64,000 bases of DNA from NCBI RefSeq assembly GCF_001613005.1, contig NZ_BDBN01000006.1, positions 161,763 through 225,762 on the forward strand, written 5' to 3'. Origin of the DNA: Nocardia nova NBRC 15556 (GTDB lineage Bacteria; Actinomycetota; Actinomycetes; Mycobacteriales; Mycobacteriaceae). The first letter of the stretch is position 1. The number at the start of each line of letters is the position of its first letter. The notes under the pieces were generated by a model. That model did no database searches. It was not told the DNA's origin and saw nothing but the letters and a program-made list of their open reading frames with translations. Positions 1 through 7,004 of the stretch are shown one piece after another. A program made the position numbers and the translations under genes.

Positions 1-61
1 GAATTGCATCTGTTCCTCCAGCGTCTCGTCCGGCCCGTCGCGGACCGTACCCAGGAATCAT

Positions 62-110
62 ATCCCCCCGGGGGGATGCTATGGTTGTCTCATATCCCCC
101 CGGGGGGATA
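62..110. promoter_or_regulatory. Tandem CCCCCCGGGGGG palindromic operators
   Basis: Two copies of the perfect palindrome ATCCCCCCGGGGGGAT lie at 62-77 and 94-109, centred 32 bp apart (about three helical turns). They lie 63 bp or more upstream of the AhpD-like gene at 173. Uninterrupted C-run/G-run palindromes flanked by AT resemble operators of the CsoR/CstR/FrmR repressor family. No such repressor is inside the window, so the regulator is inferred. Confidence 0.6.
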
Positions 111-172
111 GCCCGTACGTGGTTCTCCCCGCCCCACCCGCGACGGACCACAGCTGATGAAAGGAATGCCGG

Positions 173-562
173 ATGTCCGAACACAGTGAGCGCCCGTCCC
201 GCCACGGCGCCGCCGTGCTCCAAGAGCTCTCGCCGCAGCATCGCGCGCTACGTCACGCGATCCCCGAGGTGTACAAGGGTTTCGGCGAACTCAGCAAAGC
301 CGCGTTCGCGCCGGGAGCCATCGATCGCAAGACGAAGGAACTGATCGCGCTCGCCATCGGCGTGGTCGAGGGCTGTGACGGTTGCATCGCCTCGCACGGG
401 CAAGCGGCTGCGCGCGCCGGGGCCACGCGTCAGGAGGCCGCGGAGGCCATCGGCGTTACCTTCCTCATGCACGGCGGCCCGGCAACGATCTACGGTGCTC
501 GCGCCTATGAAGCGTTCTGCGAGTTCGCCGATGCCGTCGATGCCGGCGACGGCCCGGCGTGA
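173..562 (+). CDS. AhpD-like / carboxymuconolactone decarboxylase family protein
   Basis: A 129-residue protein of the carboxymuconolactone decarboxylase/AhpD fold. The signature EGCDGCIASH places Cys68, Cys71 and His75 in the CxxC...H arrangement used by AhpD-type peroxidatic or disulfide-reductase members; true decarboxylases lack the cysteine pair. The ATG is preceded by the purine stretch GATGAAAGGAAT. The double C6/G6 palindrome upstream suggests regulation by a thiol- or metal-sensing repressor, consistent with a redox role. Substrate and partner are unknown. Family call is firm, function is inferred. Confidence 0.85.
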   Translation: MSEHSERPSRHGAAVLQELSPQHRALRHAIPEVYKGFGELSKAAFAPGAIDRKTKELIALAIGVVEGCDGCIASHGQAAARAGATRQEAAEAIGVTFLMHGGPATIYGARAYEAFCEFADAVDAGDGPA

Positions 563-843
563 TCACGAACGGAAAAGGTCCTCGGTATGTGTAGTCCCGT
601 TCGATGCAGGGTGTGCGGCAAGACGACGTGGTCCGGTTGCGGTCGGCACGTCGCTCGGGTCCGGGCCGCCGTTCCGGCCGACCAATGGTGCGCCGGCCAT
701 CCGGCATCCGCCCAGGACGGCTCGTCGCGTCGGCTGTTTCGCAAGTGGGCAGGCCGCTGAAGCGGCTCACGCGTAGTCTCCGACCTCTGTCACCAGCCGT
801 TTTGGTGTTTCCCGTGCGGTTGCGTAGGGTTGTCCCTGCCCGA

Positions 844-917
844 CGCGGGGTGGAGCAGCTCGGTAGCTCGCTGGGCTCATAACCCAGAGGTCGCAGGTTC
901 AAATCCTGTCCCCGCTA
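844..917 (+). tRNA. Initiator tRNA-fMet (CAT anticodon)
   Basis: A cloverleaf can be drawn by eye: acceptor GCGGGG/CCCCGC (845-850/910-915), anticodon CAT at 878-880 in an arm with three consecutive G:C pairs (GGG/CCC), and T-arm GCAGG/CCTGT around TTCAAAT. The first base C844 faces T916, so position 1:72 is unpaired. The 1:72 mismatch and GGG/CCC anticodon stem are the hallmarks of an initiator tRNA. The 3' end reads A-CTA, so CCA is not encoded. Confidence 0.95.
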
Positions 918-922
918 CTACA

Positions 923-958
923 GAGGGCGGTCCTGACCAGAGGTTCAGGGCCGCCCTC
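923..958 (+). terminator. Hairpin terminator behind tRNA-fMet
   Basis: GAGGGCGG at 923-930 pairs with CCGCCCTC at 951-958 and the stem continues inward six more pairs (one G:T) to an 8-base loop. It starts six bases after the tRNA and has no clear T-run, as is common in actinobacteria. Confidence 0.75.
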
Positions 959-1076
959 GACTCTTGCCGGGGTTGTCGGCATCGAATTCGACATCACGCG
1001 GAACCACGATGAACGTGGCATGAGCCGGCACCGGGCGTGGCACAGCCACGAACTCGAGTTCTGTCCGGGCTTCCGA

Positions 1077-1922
1077 TCAGCTCAGCGATGTGGGCCGGGT
1101 GGGCTCGATGTAGCGGGTGGCTAGGGTGGCAAGAATTCGCTGGTAGGACGAGCCGAGGATGCGGACGAGGAGGTCGCTCACGTGGGCGTCGGCGCCGACG
1201 AGGATCTTGGCCTTGCCCTTGGCCGTTCCGTCCAGGATGACGCGGGCCGCCTTCTCGGGGGTGGTGCGAGCGAGGCGGTCGAACAGCTGGACGAGGTGCT
1301 GCAGCTCCTCGGGGTTGGTGCCGGTGGCCTTCGTCGCGATGGCGGTGCGAACGCCGCCGGGGTGCACGCTGGACACGGTGACCGGATGTCCGGCGGTGAG
1401 CATTTCCTGGCGTAGCGATTCGGTGAAACCTCGAACAGCGAATTTGGCCGCGTTGTAGGCACTTTGAGTGGGAACGGCGAACAGGCCGAAGACGCTCGAG
1501 GTGTTGGCGATGCGGCCGTCGCCGGAGGCGATCAGGTGTGGCAGGAACGCCTTGGTGCCGTGCACGACACCCCAGTAGTCGACATCGAGGACGCGGGACA
1601 GATCTTTGATGTCGCTGTTCTCGACGGTACCGACGAAACCGATTCCGGCGTTGTTGAATACGTCGTGCACGGCCCCGAACCGCGCGAGGACGGTCTCGGC
1701 AAACCGCAGCATCTGTTCGTATTCGGCGACGTCGAGGACGGCTGTCTCCACTCGGGCGTTGTAGGCGAAGCATCGGGCAGCGGTTTCGGCGAGCTCTTCG
1801 GCGTCGAGGTCGCACAATGCCAGGTGTGCGCCGCGGCGGGCGAGTTCGATTGCGAGGCTGCGACCCATTCCTGATGCGGCGCCGGTGACGACGGCGACGC
1901 GGCCGCGGTAAGGCTCGGACAT
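1077..1922 (-). CDS. Short-chain dehydrogenase/reductase
   Basis: A classical SDR of 281 residues that oxidises or reduces an alcohol/ketone with NAD(P). Visible motifs are the cofactor glycine motif TGAASGMG (13-20), NNAG (90-93), the TSS serine near 142 and the active-site YNAAK with Tyr156 and Lys160. The start MSEPYRG is preferred because the sequence upstream of it is non-homologous and arginine-rich. A strong hairpin at 1971-2002 separates it from the next SDR upstream, so it may not belong fully to that operon. Substrate unknown. Confidence 0.85.
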   Translation of the reverse strand: MSEPYRGRVAVVTGAASGMGRSLAIELARRGAHLALCDLDAEELAETAARCFAYNARVETAVLDVAEYEQMLRFAETVLARFGAVHDVFNNAGIGFVGTVENSDIKDLSRVLDVDYWGVVHGTKAFLPHLIASGDGRIANTSSVFGLFAVPTQSAYNAAKFAVRGFTESLRQEMLTAGHPVTVSSVHPGGVRTAIATKATGTNPEELQHLVQLFDRLARTTPEKAARVILDGTAKGKAKILVGADAHVSDLLVRILGSSYQRILATLATRYIEPTRPTSLS

Positions 1923-1970
1923 GATTCTCCGGTAAGAGTTTCGGTGGTGGGTACGAAGGCGATTGCAGGT

Positions 1971-2002
1971 GGTCGGTGCGGCATCGGGGGTCCGCACCGA
2001 CC
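1971..2002 (-). terminator. Hairpin terminator behind the 2010-2816 SDR
   Basis: Perfect 11-bp stem GGTCGGTGCGG / CCGCACCGACC with a 10-base loop, starting eight bases beyond the stop of the minus-strand SDR. It probably ends or attenuates the hydrolase-unknown-SDR transcript before the next SDR. Confidence 0.65.
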
Positions 2003-2009
2003 GCGGAAA

Positions 2010-2816
2010 TCAACTGTCGATGCGGTTCAGGTAGGCGCGGCGCCGCTGCTGGTCGTACCGGCCGGGTTCGCGACCGACGAATCGGCGCTTGACCGCGCGC
2101 AGAGCCGTCTCGGGAATACCTTGTTCGACGGTGCCCATCGGAGCGAGCCATCGTGGGATCGTCACTTCGGCACGCCGGTGGCGAACGGTATCGGCGATCG
2201 CCTCGCCCACTTCCGCGGGGTGCAAGGTGGGTTGCAGTTTCAGGTTCACCCCCGATGTCAGTTCGGTGTGCACGGCGGCGGGCATCACGGTGGTGACGGT
2301 GACGCCGGTGCCGTCGAGTTCGGCGCGGACCGCGCGGGACAGCGCGCCGACGGCGAATTTCGAGGCGCAGTAGACCGCCGCGCCCGGGGTAGTGACCTTG
2401 GCGGCCATGGACGCGACATTGACGATGTGGCCGCGTCCGCGCGCGACCATTCCCGGCAAAGCCAGACTCATGCCATTGATCACCCCGCCGACATTGATGG
2501 CGATCTCGCGGTGGTGCCCGGCCAGGTCCAGCTCGAGGAAGGGTGCCAGGCGCATGATGCCCGCGTTGTTGACCAGTACGTCGACGGGACCGGTTTCGGT
2601 GGCGGCGTTCAAGAATTCGGCGAAGCTGCCCGGATCGGTGACGTCGAGTTGGGCGGCGTGTCCGCCGATCTCGGCGGCGGTCGCCTCGGCCACGGGAAGG
2701 TCGATATCGCCGATCCAGACCTGGGCGCCGCGCGCGGCGAGCGCGATGGCGGTGGCGCGGCCGATTCCGCGTGCCCCGCCGGTGACGCAGGCGACCGTCC
2801 CGTCCAGTCGCATCAT
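2010..2816 (-). CDS. Short-chain dehydrogenase/reductase
   Basis: A 268-residue classical SDR with GGARGIG (13-19), NNAG (83-86), Ser136, and Tyr149/Lys153 in YCASK. The acidic GDID at the end of strand 2 favours NAD(H) over NADP(H). Its ATG overlaps the stop of the upstream gene (ATGA), so the two are translationally coupled. In the context of a Baeyer-Villiger-type monooxygenase and a hydrolase it likely handles the alcohol or ketone end of a small lipophilic substrate. That role is inferred from position. Confidence 0.85.
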   Translation of the reverse strand: MMRLDGTVACVTGGARGIGRATAIALAARGAQVWIGDIDLPVAEATAAEIGGHAAQLDVTDPGSFAEFLNAATETGPVDVLVNNAGIMRLAPFLELDLAGHHREIAINVGGVINGMSLALPGMVARGRGHIVNVASMAAKVTTPGAAVYCASKFAVGALSRAVRAELDGTGVTVTTVMPAAVHTELTSGVNLKLQPTLHPAEVGEAIADTVRHRRAEVTIPRWLAPMGTVEQGIPETALRAVKRRFVGREPGRYDQQRRRAYLNRIDS

Positions 2817-3490
2817 CGGTTCGTCTCCCGCAGCGGTGCGCGCAGCGCGAAGTAGCCGATGACCCGGATCTCGCCGGTTCGCGAACCCATCAGTGCGCGG
2901 CCCAGATACACCCCGGGCACCAGTTCGACGAGTTCATCGCGAACTCGTTCGATGGGCACGATCCTCGAACGGGGGTTGCCGAGCGCTGGGTCGGTGTAGG
3001 TGACCGCCGCGACCTGAACGAACGGTGCGAGCGAAGCACGTTCTACGCGATAGCCGAAGCGGAAACCCTGGTAGACCGCACTCGTCCGGACCCAGCCGCT
3101 GTACCGCGGCACCGCGGCCCGTAACGCGAGGTAGGCGATGCGGTTCAGGCGGTTGTACCCGGTCGCGGTGGCGGCGTCGAAACTCTTGCCCACCCACCCG
3201 GGTTCGACGGCGACTACCGGATTGAGCAGAGCCGCTTCCGGAATCCCGAACAACTTGCCCGCGATCATCCCCTCGTAGTCGCCGTCCAACTGTGGGGCCG
3301 TGCCTTGGGCGAACAGAGCTGCCAACAGCTCACGGTCGTCGGTGTCGGCCGCCCCTCGCAGATAGTCCCAGCACGCTGCGGCGGCGCGTGCCGGTGCCGA
3401 ACCGGCCAGTTCACGCAGCTCCCCGAGCAGCGATGTCGGTTGTCTGCGGGCAGCGCCGGAGCTGCGGCGGGATGAGGTTCCAGTAGTCAT
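2813..3490 (-). CDS. Conserved hypothetical protein
   Basis: A 225-residue soluble protein with no signal peptide. I do not recognise the family with confidence. The centre carries LDGDYEGMIAGKLFG followed by GWVGKSFD, loosely like the GxWxG/DUF4334 layout, and this resemblance is weak. The start MTTGTSS is chosen because AAAGGAAT precedes it by a normal spacing; the frame stays open upstream but encodes arginine-rich shadow sequence. It lies between hydrolase and SDR with a 4-base overlap to the SDR, so it probably acts in the same catabolic step series. Confidence 0.7.
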   Translation of the reverse strand: MTTGTSSRRSSGAARRQPTSLLGELRELAGSAPARAAAACWDYLRGAADTDDRELLAALFAQGTAPQLDGDYEGMIAGKLFGIPEAALLNPVVAVEPGWVGKSFDAATATGYNRLNRIAYLALRAAVPRYSGWVRTSAVYQGFRFGYRVERASLAPFVQVAAVTYTDPALGNPRSRIVPIERVRDELVELVPGVYLGRALMGSRTGEIRVIGYFALRAPLRETNR

Positions 3491-3510
3491 CGAGATTCCT
3501 TTCTGAAGTG

Positions 3511-4494
3511 TCAGGCCGCTGCCGAGGAGGCTGCGGTCCGGACGTGCTCGCGGATGAAGCGGGCGATTTCCGCGGTGAGTTGCCTGCTTTCGGGCAGGTA
3601 CGGGAACACCACCGGGAAGGCGTGGATCTGGCCGTACCAGATGTGCAGTTCGCACGGCACACCTGCCGCGTCGAGGCCGGCGGCCATGACTTCGGAATCC
3701 AGGCGCAGGAACTCGTCGTCGCAGGCGGCCAGCAGGGTCGGGGGTAGGACGCGGAGGTCGCCGTTGACCGGCGACAGCGCTGTATCGATGCGGCCGTCGC
3801 GGGCACAGCCGAGTTCGGCGATGCGCGTGAATGCCGCGGTGGGCAGATATGCCTCGGTCATCGCATTGTGGTGTGCGAGTTTGGCGGTGAGGTCGAGGTC
3901 GAGCCACGGGCTCAGCGCGACCACCGCCGCCGGGGCCGGCAATTGCTCGCCGGCGACCCCGAGCGCGGTGCTCAGCGCGAGGAATCCGCCTGCCGAATCC
4001 CCGGCGAAGACGACCGATTCGCTACCGACGCCGTGGTCGAGGAGCCACCGGTAGGCGGCCAGGCAGTCGCGCACCGACTCCGGAACCGTGGCCTCGGGCA
4101 GATAGCGGTAGCGCACCTGCACGACCGGCAACCCCGTGGCCCGCGACAATTCAGCGACCAGGCGACGGTGTGTGTGCAAGCCTCCGGCGACGAAACCGCC
4201 GCCGTGGAAATACAGCACCGCGCCTGCGCCGAACCCGTCCGGCGCCTCGGCTGCGCGCACGATCTCACAGCGCACCGTCGTCGTTGTCACCGCTTCGACC
4301 CGCACAGGGGTGCGGACACACAGTGCTCGGGATCCGAGGTCGACAAGCCCTCCGACGCGTATCGCGAGCGGAGAGATCGGTACCCGGCGCAGTGCCGGTC
4401 GTACCAGCTCGCGCACTGCGGCCGTCGCCAGCTGCGAGCGCACGCTGGGGTGACGGGAGTGGGCACCGAAATGGTGACGTCGCATGAGTGGCAT
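3511..4494 (-). CDS. Alpha/beta hydrolase, hormone-sensitive-lipase family
   Basis: A 327-residue esterase/lipase of the HSL family. The oxyanion-hole motif HGGG is at 97-100 and the nucleophile elbow GDSAGG at 165-170 gives Ser167. Asp and His follow in ACDDEF and YGQIHAF. It is the first gene of the minus-strand set and is divergent from the TetR gene, with the palindrome at 4562-4580 between them. The layout monooxygenase, hydrolase, SDR resembles the mycobacterial mymA-lipR region, in which an FMO and a hydrolase act together; that comparison is by organisation only. Confidence 0.88.
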   Translation of the reverse strand: MPLMRRHHFGAHSRHPSVRSQLATAAVRELVRPALRRVPISPLAIRVGGLVDLGSRALCVRTPVRVEAVTTTTVRCEIVRAAEAPDGFGAGAVLYFHGGGFVAGGLHTHRRLVAELSRATGLPVVQVRYRYLPEATVPESVRDCLAAYRWLLDHGVGSESVVFAGDSAGGFLALSTALGVAGEQLPAPAAVVALSPWLDLDLTAKLAHHNAMTEAYLPTAAFTRIAELGCARDGRIDTALSPVNGDLRVLPPTLLAACDDEFLRLDSEVMAAGLDAAGVPCELHIWYGQIHAFPVVFPYLPESRQLTAEIARFIREHVRTAASSAAA

Positions 4495-4561
4495 GGCAGC
4501 ACCTCTCTGAGAAGGCGGTTCCGAGCAGCGGCGGGGCGGCCGGACGAGGAAGATGAAGCGA

Positions 4562-4580
4562 GCGTTTCATGTTGAAACGC
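4562..4580. promoter_or_regulatory. Palindromic TetR-type operator
   Basis: GCGTTTCA (4562-4569) and TGAAACGC (4573-4580) form a perfect 8-bp inverted repeat around a 3-base centre, between the divergent hydrolase and tetR starts. The same GTTTCA/TGAAAC half-sites recur at 5296-5313 in front of the monooxygenase, which supports autoregulation plus control of both sides. Confidence 0.7.
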
Positions 4581-4636
4581 CTGATGTCAATACGTGCTCG
4601 GCGGTCCGTGTCTCGGCGCGGTGAGAGGATCGGCTG

Positions 4637-5263
4637 ATGAGCTCTCCGAAGCTGTGGCGCGGGCAGACCCTGAAGGATCGCTCGCTGGACCGCCGCGAAC
4701 AGATGCTGGACGTGGGCGAAGAATTGCTCGGCACCGGCGGGGTATCGGCGGTGACGACCCGCGCGGTGATGCGGCAGACCAATCTCAGTCCGCGCTACTT
4801 CTACGAAACCTTCGACAGCCGTGAGGATCTCATCATCGCGGTGTACGACAGGGTCGAATCCCGGCTGTTCGAACGGATGCGCGGCGTCCGCACCGCCGAC
4901 GGGCTACGCGCGGCGATCCGCGAGATCTTCGAGATCTGCGCGCAATACTTCGAGGAGGATCCCGGCCGTGCGCGCATCCTGCTGCGCGAACCGCTCGCCG
5001 ACGACACCTTGCGCCGGCACAGTGCCGACCGCGCTCCGACATTTCTGCGAATGCTCATTCCGGTTCTCGGCGCCGAAGCCGGTGCGATCGTCCCTGCCGA
5101 CGAGGAAGCTCTCGCGATCGCGGCCACGGCCCTGAGTGGCAGCCTCGTGTCGTTGTATCTCGAATGGGTCGACGGGCGGCTGTCGGTCAGTCGGGAACGA
5201 CTCGCCACCGCTGCGGTGGCAACAGTATTCGCCCAGCTCGAGGCGGTGCGGCAACACGACTGA
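4637..5263 (+). CDS. TetR/AcrR family transcriptional regulator
   Basis: A 208-residue repressor with an N-terminal helix-turn-helix: VTTRAVMRQTNLSPRYFYET around residues 35-55 is the TetR recognition region. The C-terminal ligand domain is not assignable. It is divergent from the hydrolase operon and 99 bp upstream of the monooxygenase coding start, with related palindromes in both gaps. I infer that it represses the local set and is released by a substrate-derived ligand. Start ATG 4637 is taken; the frame has no better upstream start. Confidence 0.88.
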   Translation: MSSPKLWRGQTLKDRSLDRREQMLDVGEELLGTGGVSAVTTRAVMRQTNLSPRYFYETFDSREDLIIAVYDRVESRLFERMRGVRTADGLRAAIREIFEICAQYFEEDPGRARILLREPLADDTLRRHSADRAPTFLRMLIPVLGAEAGAIVPADEEALAIAATALSGSLVSLYLEWVDGRLSVSRERLATAAVATVFAQLEAVRQHD

Positions 5264-5274
5264 GGCGATGGGGC

Positions 5275-5313
5275 TTGACAATGCGCGGCCGTAAGTTGAA
5301 ACATGCGTTTCAA
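5275..5313 (+). promoter_or_regulatory. Monooxygenase promoter with overlapping operator
   Basis: TTGACA at 5275-5280 is a consensus -35 element. The perfect inverted repeat TTGAAAC (5296-5302) / GTTTCAA (5307-5313) with a 4-base centre covers the place where the -10 and start site must lie. A repressor bound here would block polymerase. Half-sites match those at 4562-4580, in the opposite order. Confidence 0.65.
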
Positions 5314-5362
5314 GATGAAGCGCGCGTTACCGCTTACTGCTTCCCGGAAGGACTCCTCGACC

Positions 5363-6889
5363 ATGACCGTCGACCTCATTGCACCGCAGCACCGCGACAA
5401 GCGCACTCCGCCGGACCGGCATATCGTGATCGTCGGTGCCGGAATAGCCGGCATCGGAATGGCGATCACCCTGCGCCGCAATGGAATCGACAACTTCACC
5501 GTGCTCGAGCGGGCCGGTGATATCGGCGGTGTCTGGCGTGACAACGTCTATCCCGGAGTCGGTGCCGATGTGCCGTCCTTCAGCTACCAGTTCTCGTTCG
5601 AGAAGAACCCCGGCTGGTCGCGACTGTTTCCGAAGGGCGAGGAGATCAAGCGCTACCTCGACCGCTGCGTCGAGAAATACGACATCGCGCGGCACATCGA
5701 ACTCGGCACAGAAGTGCTCGAACGTCGTTGGTCCGAAGACGAGCGCGTCTGGTATGTGCACACCAACCACGGCGAGTTCACCAGCCGCTATGTCATCAGT
5801 GCTCTCGGTCCCTTCGTCAATCCTCGCACTCCCTCCATTCCGGGGCTCGAGGATTTCACCGGCATCGTCATGCGATCTCAGCAGTGGGATCACCGCCAGG
5901 ACCTGACGGCTCGACGAGTCGCGGTCATCGGCACCGGCGCCAGCGCGGTACAACTGGTCCCGAAAGTCGCCGAAACCGCGGCACACCTCACCGTCTTCCA
6001 GCGTCGCCCCATCCACGTATTGCCCAAACTCGACATCCCCGTCCCCGGCCCGCTGCAGCGCGTGATCGCCGCCGTCCCCGGTAGCCAGGACGCACTGCGA
6101 CTCGCCTTCACGGCCCAGGTCGAGGTGCTGCTCGTCGCGGTCGCGGCCTACGGTAAATCGGTCGCACCGCTGGCGCGCGGGCTCTCCGCCGCGAGCCGGG
6201 CGCTGCTGTTCGCTCAGGTCCGCGATCCCGGACTGCGGGAAAAGCTCACGCCCGACTACGATTTCGGCTGCAAACGCCCCAGTGTGTCCAACGCCTGGTA
6301 CCGCACGTTCACTCGTGACAACGTCAGTCTCGTCACCGAGCCCATCGATCGCATCACCCCGACCGGCGTCCGCACCGTCGACGGCGCCGAGCACCCTGTC
6401 GACGTCCTCGTCCTGGCTACGGGCTTCCATTTCGCTCACGAACCGATCAACTACCGGATCTCCCCGGTGCAGACCAGCGATGGATTCGACCTCGCGGACT
6501 TCTTCGAAACCGAAGCCCTGCAGTCCTACGAAGGCGTCAGTCTCCCCCAACTGCCCAATGCCTTCTCGCTGTTCGGTCCCTATTCCTGGTCGGGCGGCTC
6601 GTATCACGTCATGGTCGAGACGCAGGCCAATCACATCATCCGGGTCCTGCGCGAAGCCGAGCGCCGCGGCGCCGATCGGGTAGCCGTGCGGCCCGAGGCC
6701 AACGCCCGCTTCCTGGCGTTCGTTCGCGCGCGGGCCGACAATTCGCTGCTCGCGATCAGCAACTGCGCATCAGCCAACAGCTACTACTTCGACCATCACG
6801 GCGACTTCAGCTCCTTGCGCCCCACTACCGGACTGCAAGCCTGGTGGACCAGCCGCACCTTCCCCCTCGACGATTACGCCTACAACTAG
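5363..6889 (+). CDS. Flavin-containing (Baeyer-Villiger-type) monooxygenase
   Basis: A 508-residue class B flavoprotein monooxygenase. It has the FAD motif GAGIAG (25-30), the NADP motif GTGASA (190-195), and between them FTGIVMRSQQW (165-175). The last is the Baeyer-Villiger fingerprint FxGxxxHxxxW with Arg171 in place of the usual His. An upstream in-frame ATG at 5303 lies inside the operator palindrome, so ATG 5363, preceded by GGAAGGA, is preferred. It probably inserts oxygen into a ketone whose ester is then cut by the nearby hydrolase. Substrate unknown; the His to Arg change may alter activity. Confidence 0.87.
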   Translation: MTVDLIAPQHRDKRTPPDRHIVIVGAGIAGIGMAITLRRNGIDNFTVLERAGDIGGVWRDNVYPGVGADVPSFSYQFSFEKNPGWSRLFPKGEEIKRYLDRCVEKYDIARHIELGTEVLERRWSEDERVWYVHTNHGEFTSRYVISALGPFVNPRTPSIPGLEDFTGIVMRSQQWDHRQDLTARRVAVIGTGASAVQLVPKVAETAAHLTVFQRRPIHVLPKLDIPVPGPLQRVIAAVPGSQDALRLAFTAQVEVLLVAVAAYGKSVAPLARGLSAASRALLFAQVRDPGLREKLTPDYDFGCKRPSVSNAWYRTFTRDNVSLVTEPIDRITPTGVRTVDGAEHPVDVLVLATGFHFAHEPINYRISPVQTSDGFDLADFFETEALQSYEGVSLPQLPNAFSLFGPYSWSGGSYHVMVETQANHIIRVLREAERRGADRVAVRPEANARFLAFVRARADNSLLAISNCASANSYYFDHHGDFSSLRPTTGLQAWWTSRTFPLDDYAYN

Positions 6890-6987
6890 CAATCCGGCCT
6901 TGCGCAGGCTCGAAAGATACTCCCCGTGTCATGAGATCGAATCGGCAATCCCGACGACGTGTTGATCCGGCGCCACATTTCGAGCGT

Positions 6988-7004
6988 TGCGGCCGCCGGC
7001 CGCA
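6988..7004. terminator. Convergent hairpin terminator
   Basis: TGCGGCC / GGCCGCA, a 7-bp stem with a 3-base loop, immediately next to the stop of the minus-strand hydroxylase and about 100 bp after the monooxygenase stop. It can serve both converging transcripts. Confidence 0.5.

Noticed and set aside
1..61. A gene running off the left edge on the minus strand
   Set aside because: A frame reading GTVRDGPDETLEEQMQF looks protein-like but has no start after the stop at the palindrome; the piece is too short to support.
563..843. Small genes between the AhpD-like gene and the tRNA
   Set aside because: Frames on both strands have no ribosome-binding site or domain; I see only non-coding sequence.
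1050..1061. GAACTCGAGTTC palindrome near the SDR end
   Set aside because: Short 12-bp palindrome past a stop codon, without further copies or promoter context.
5327..6634. Long 435-codon open frame antisense to the monooxygenase
   Set aside because: It lies wholly opposite a gene with clear FAD and NADP motifs; its composition is that of a high-GC antisense frame without recognisable domains.
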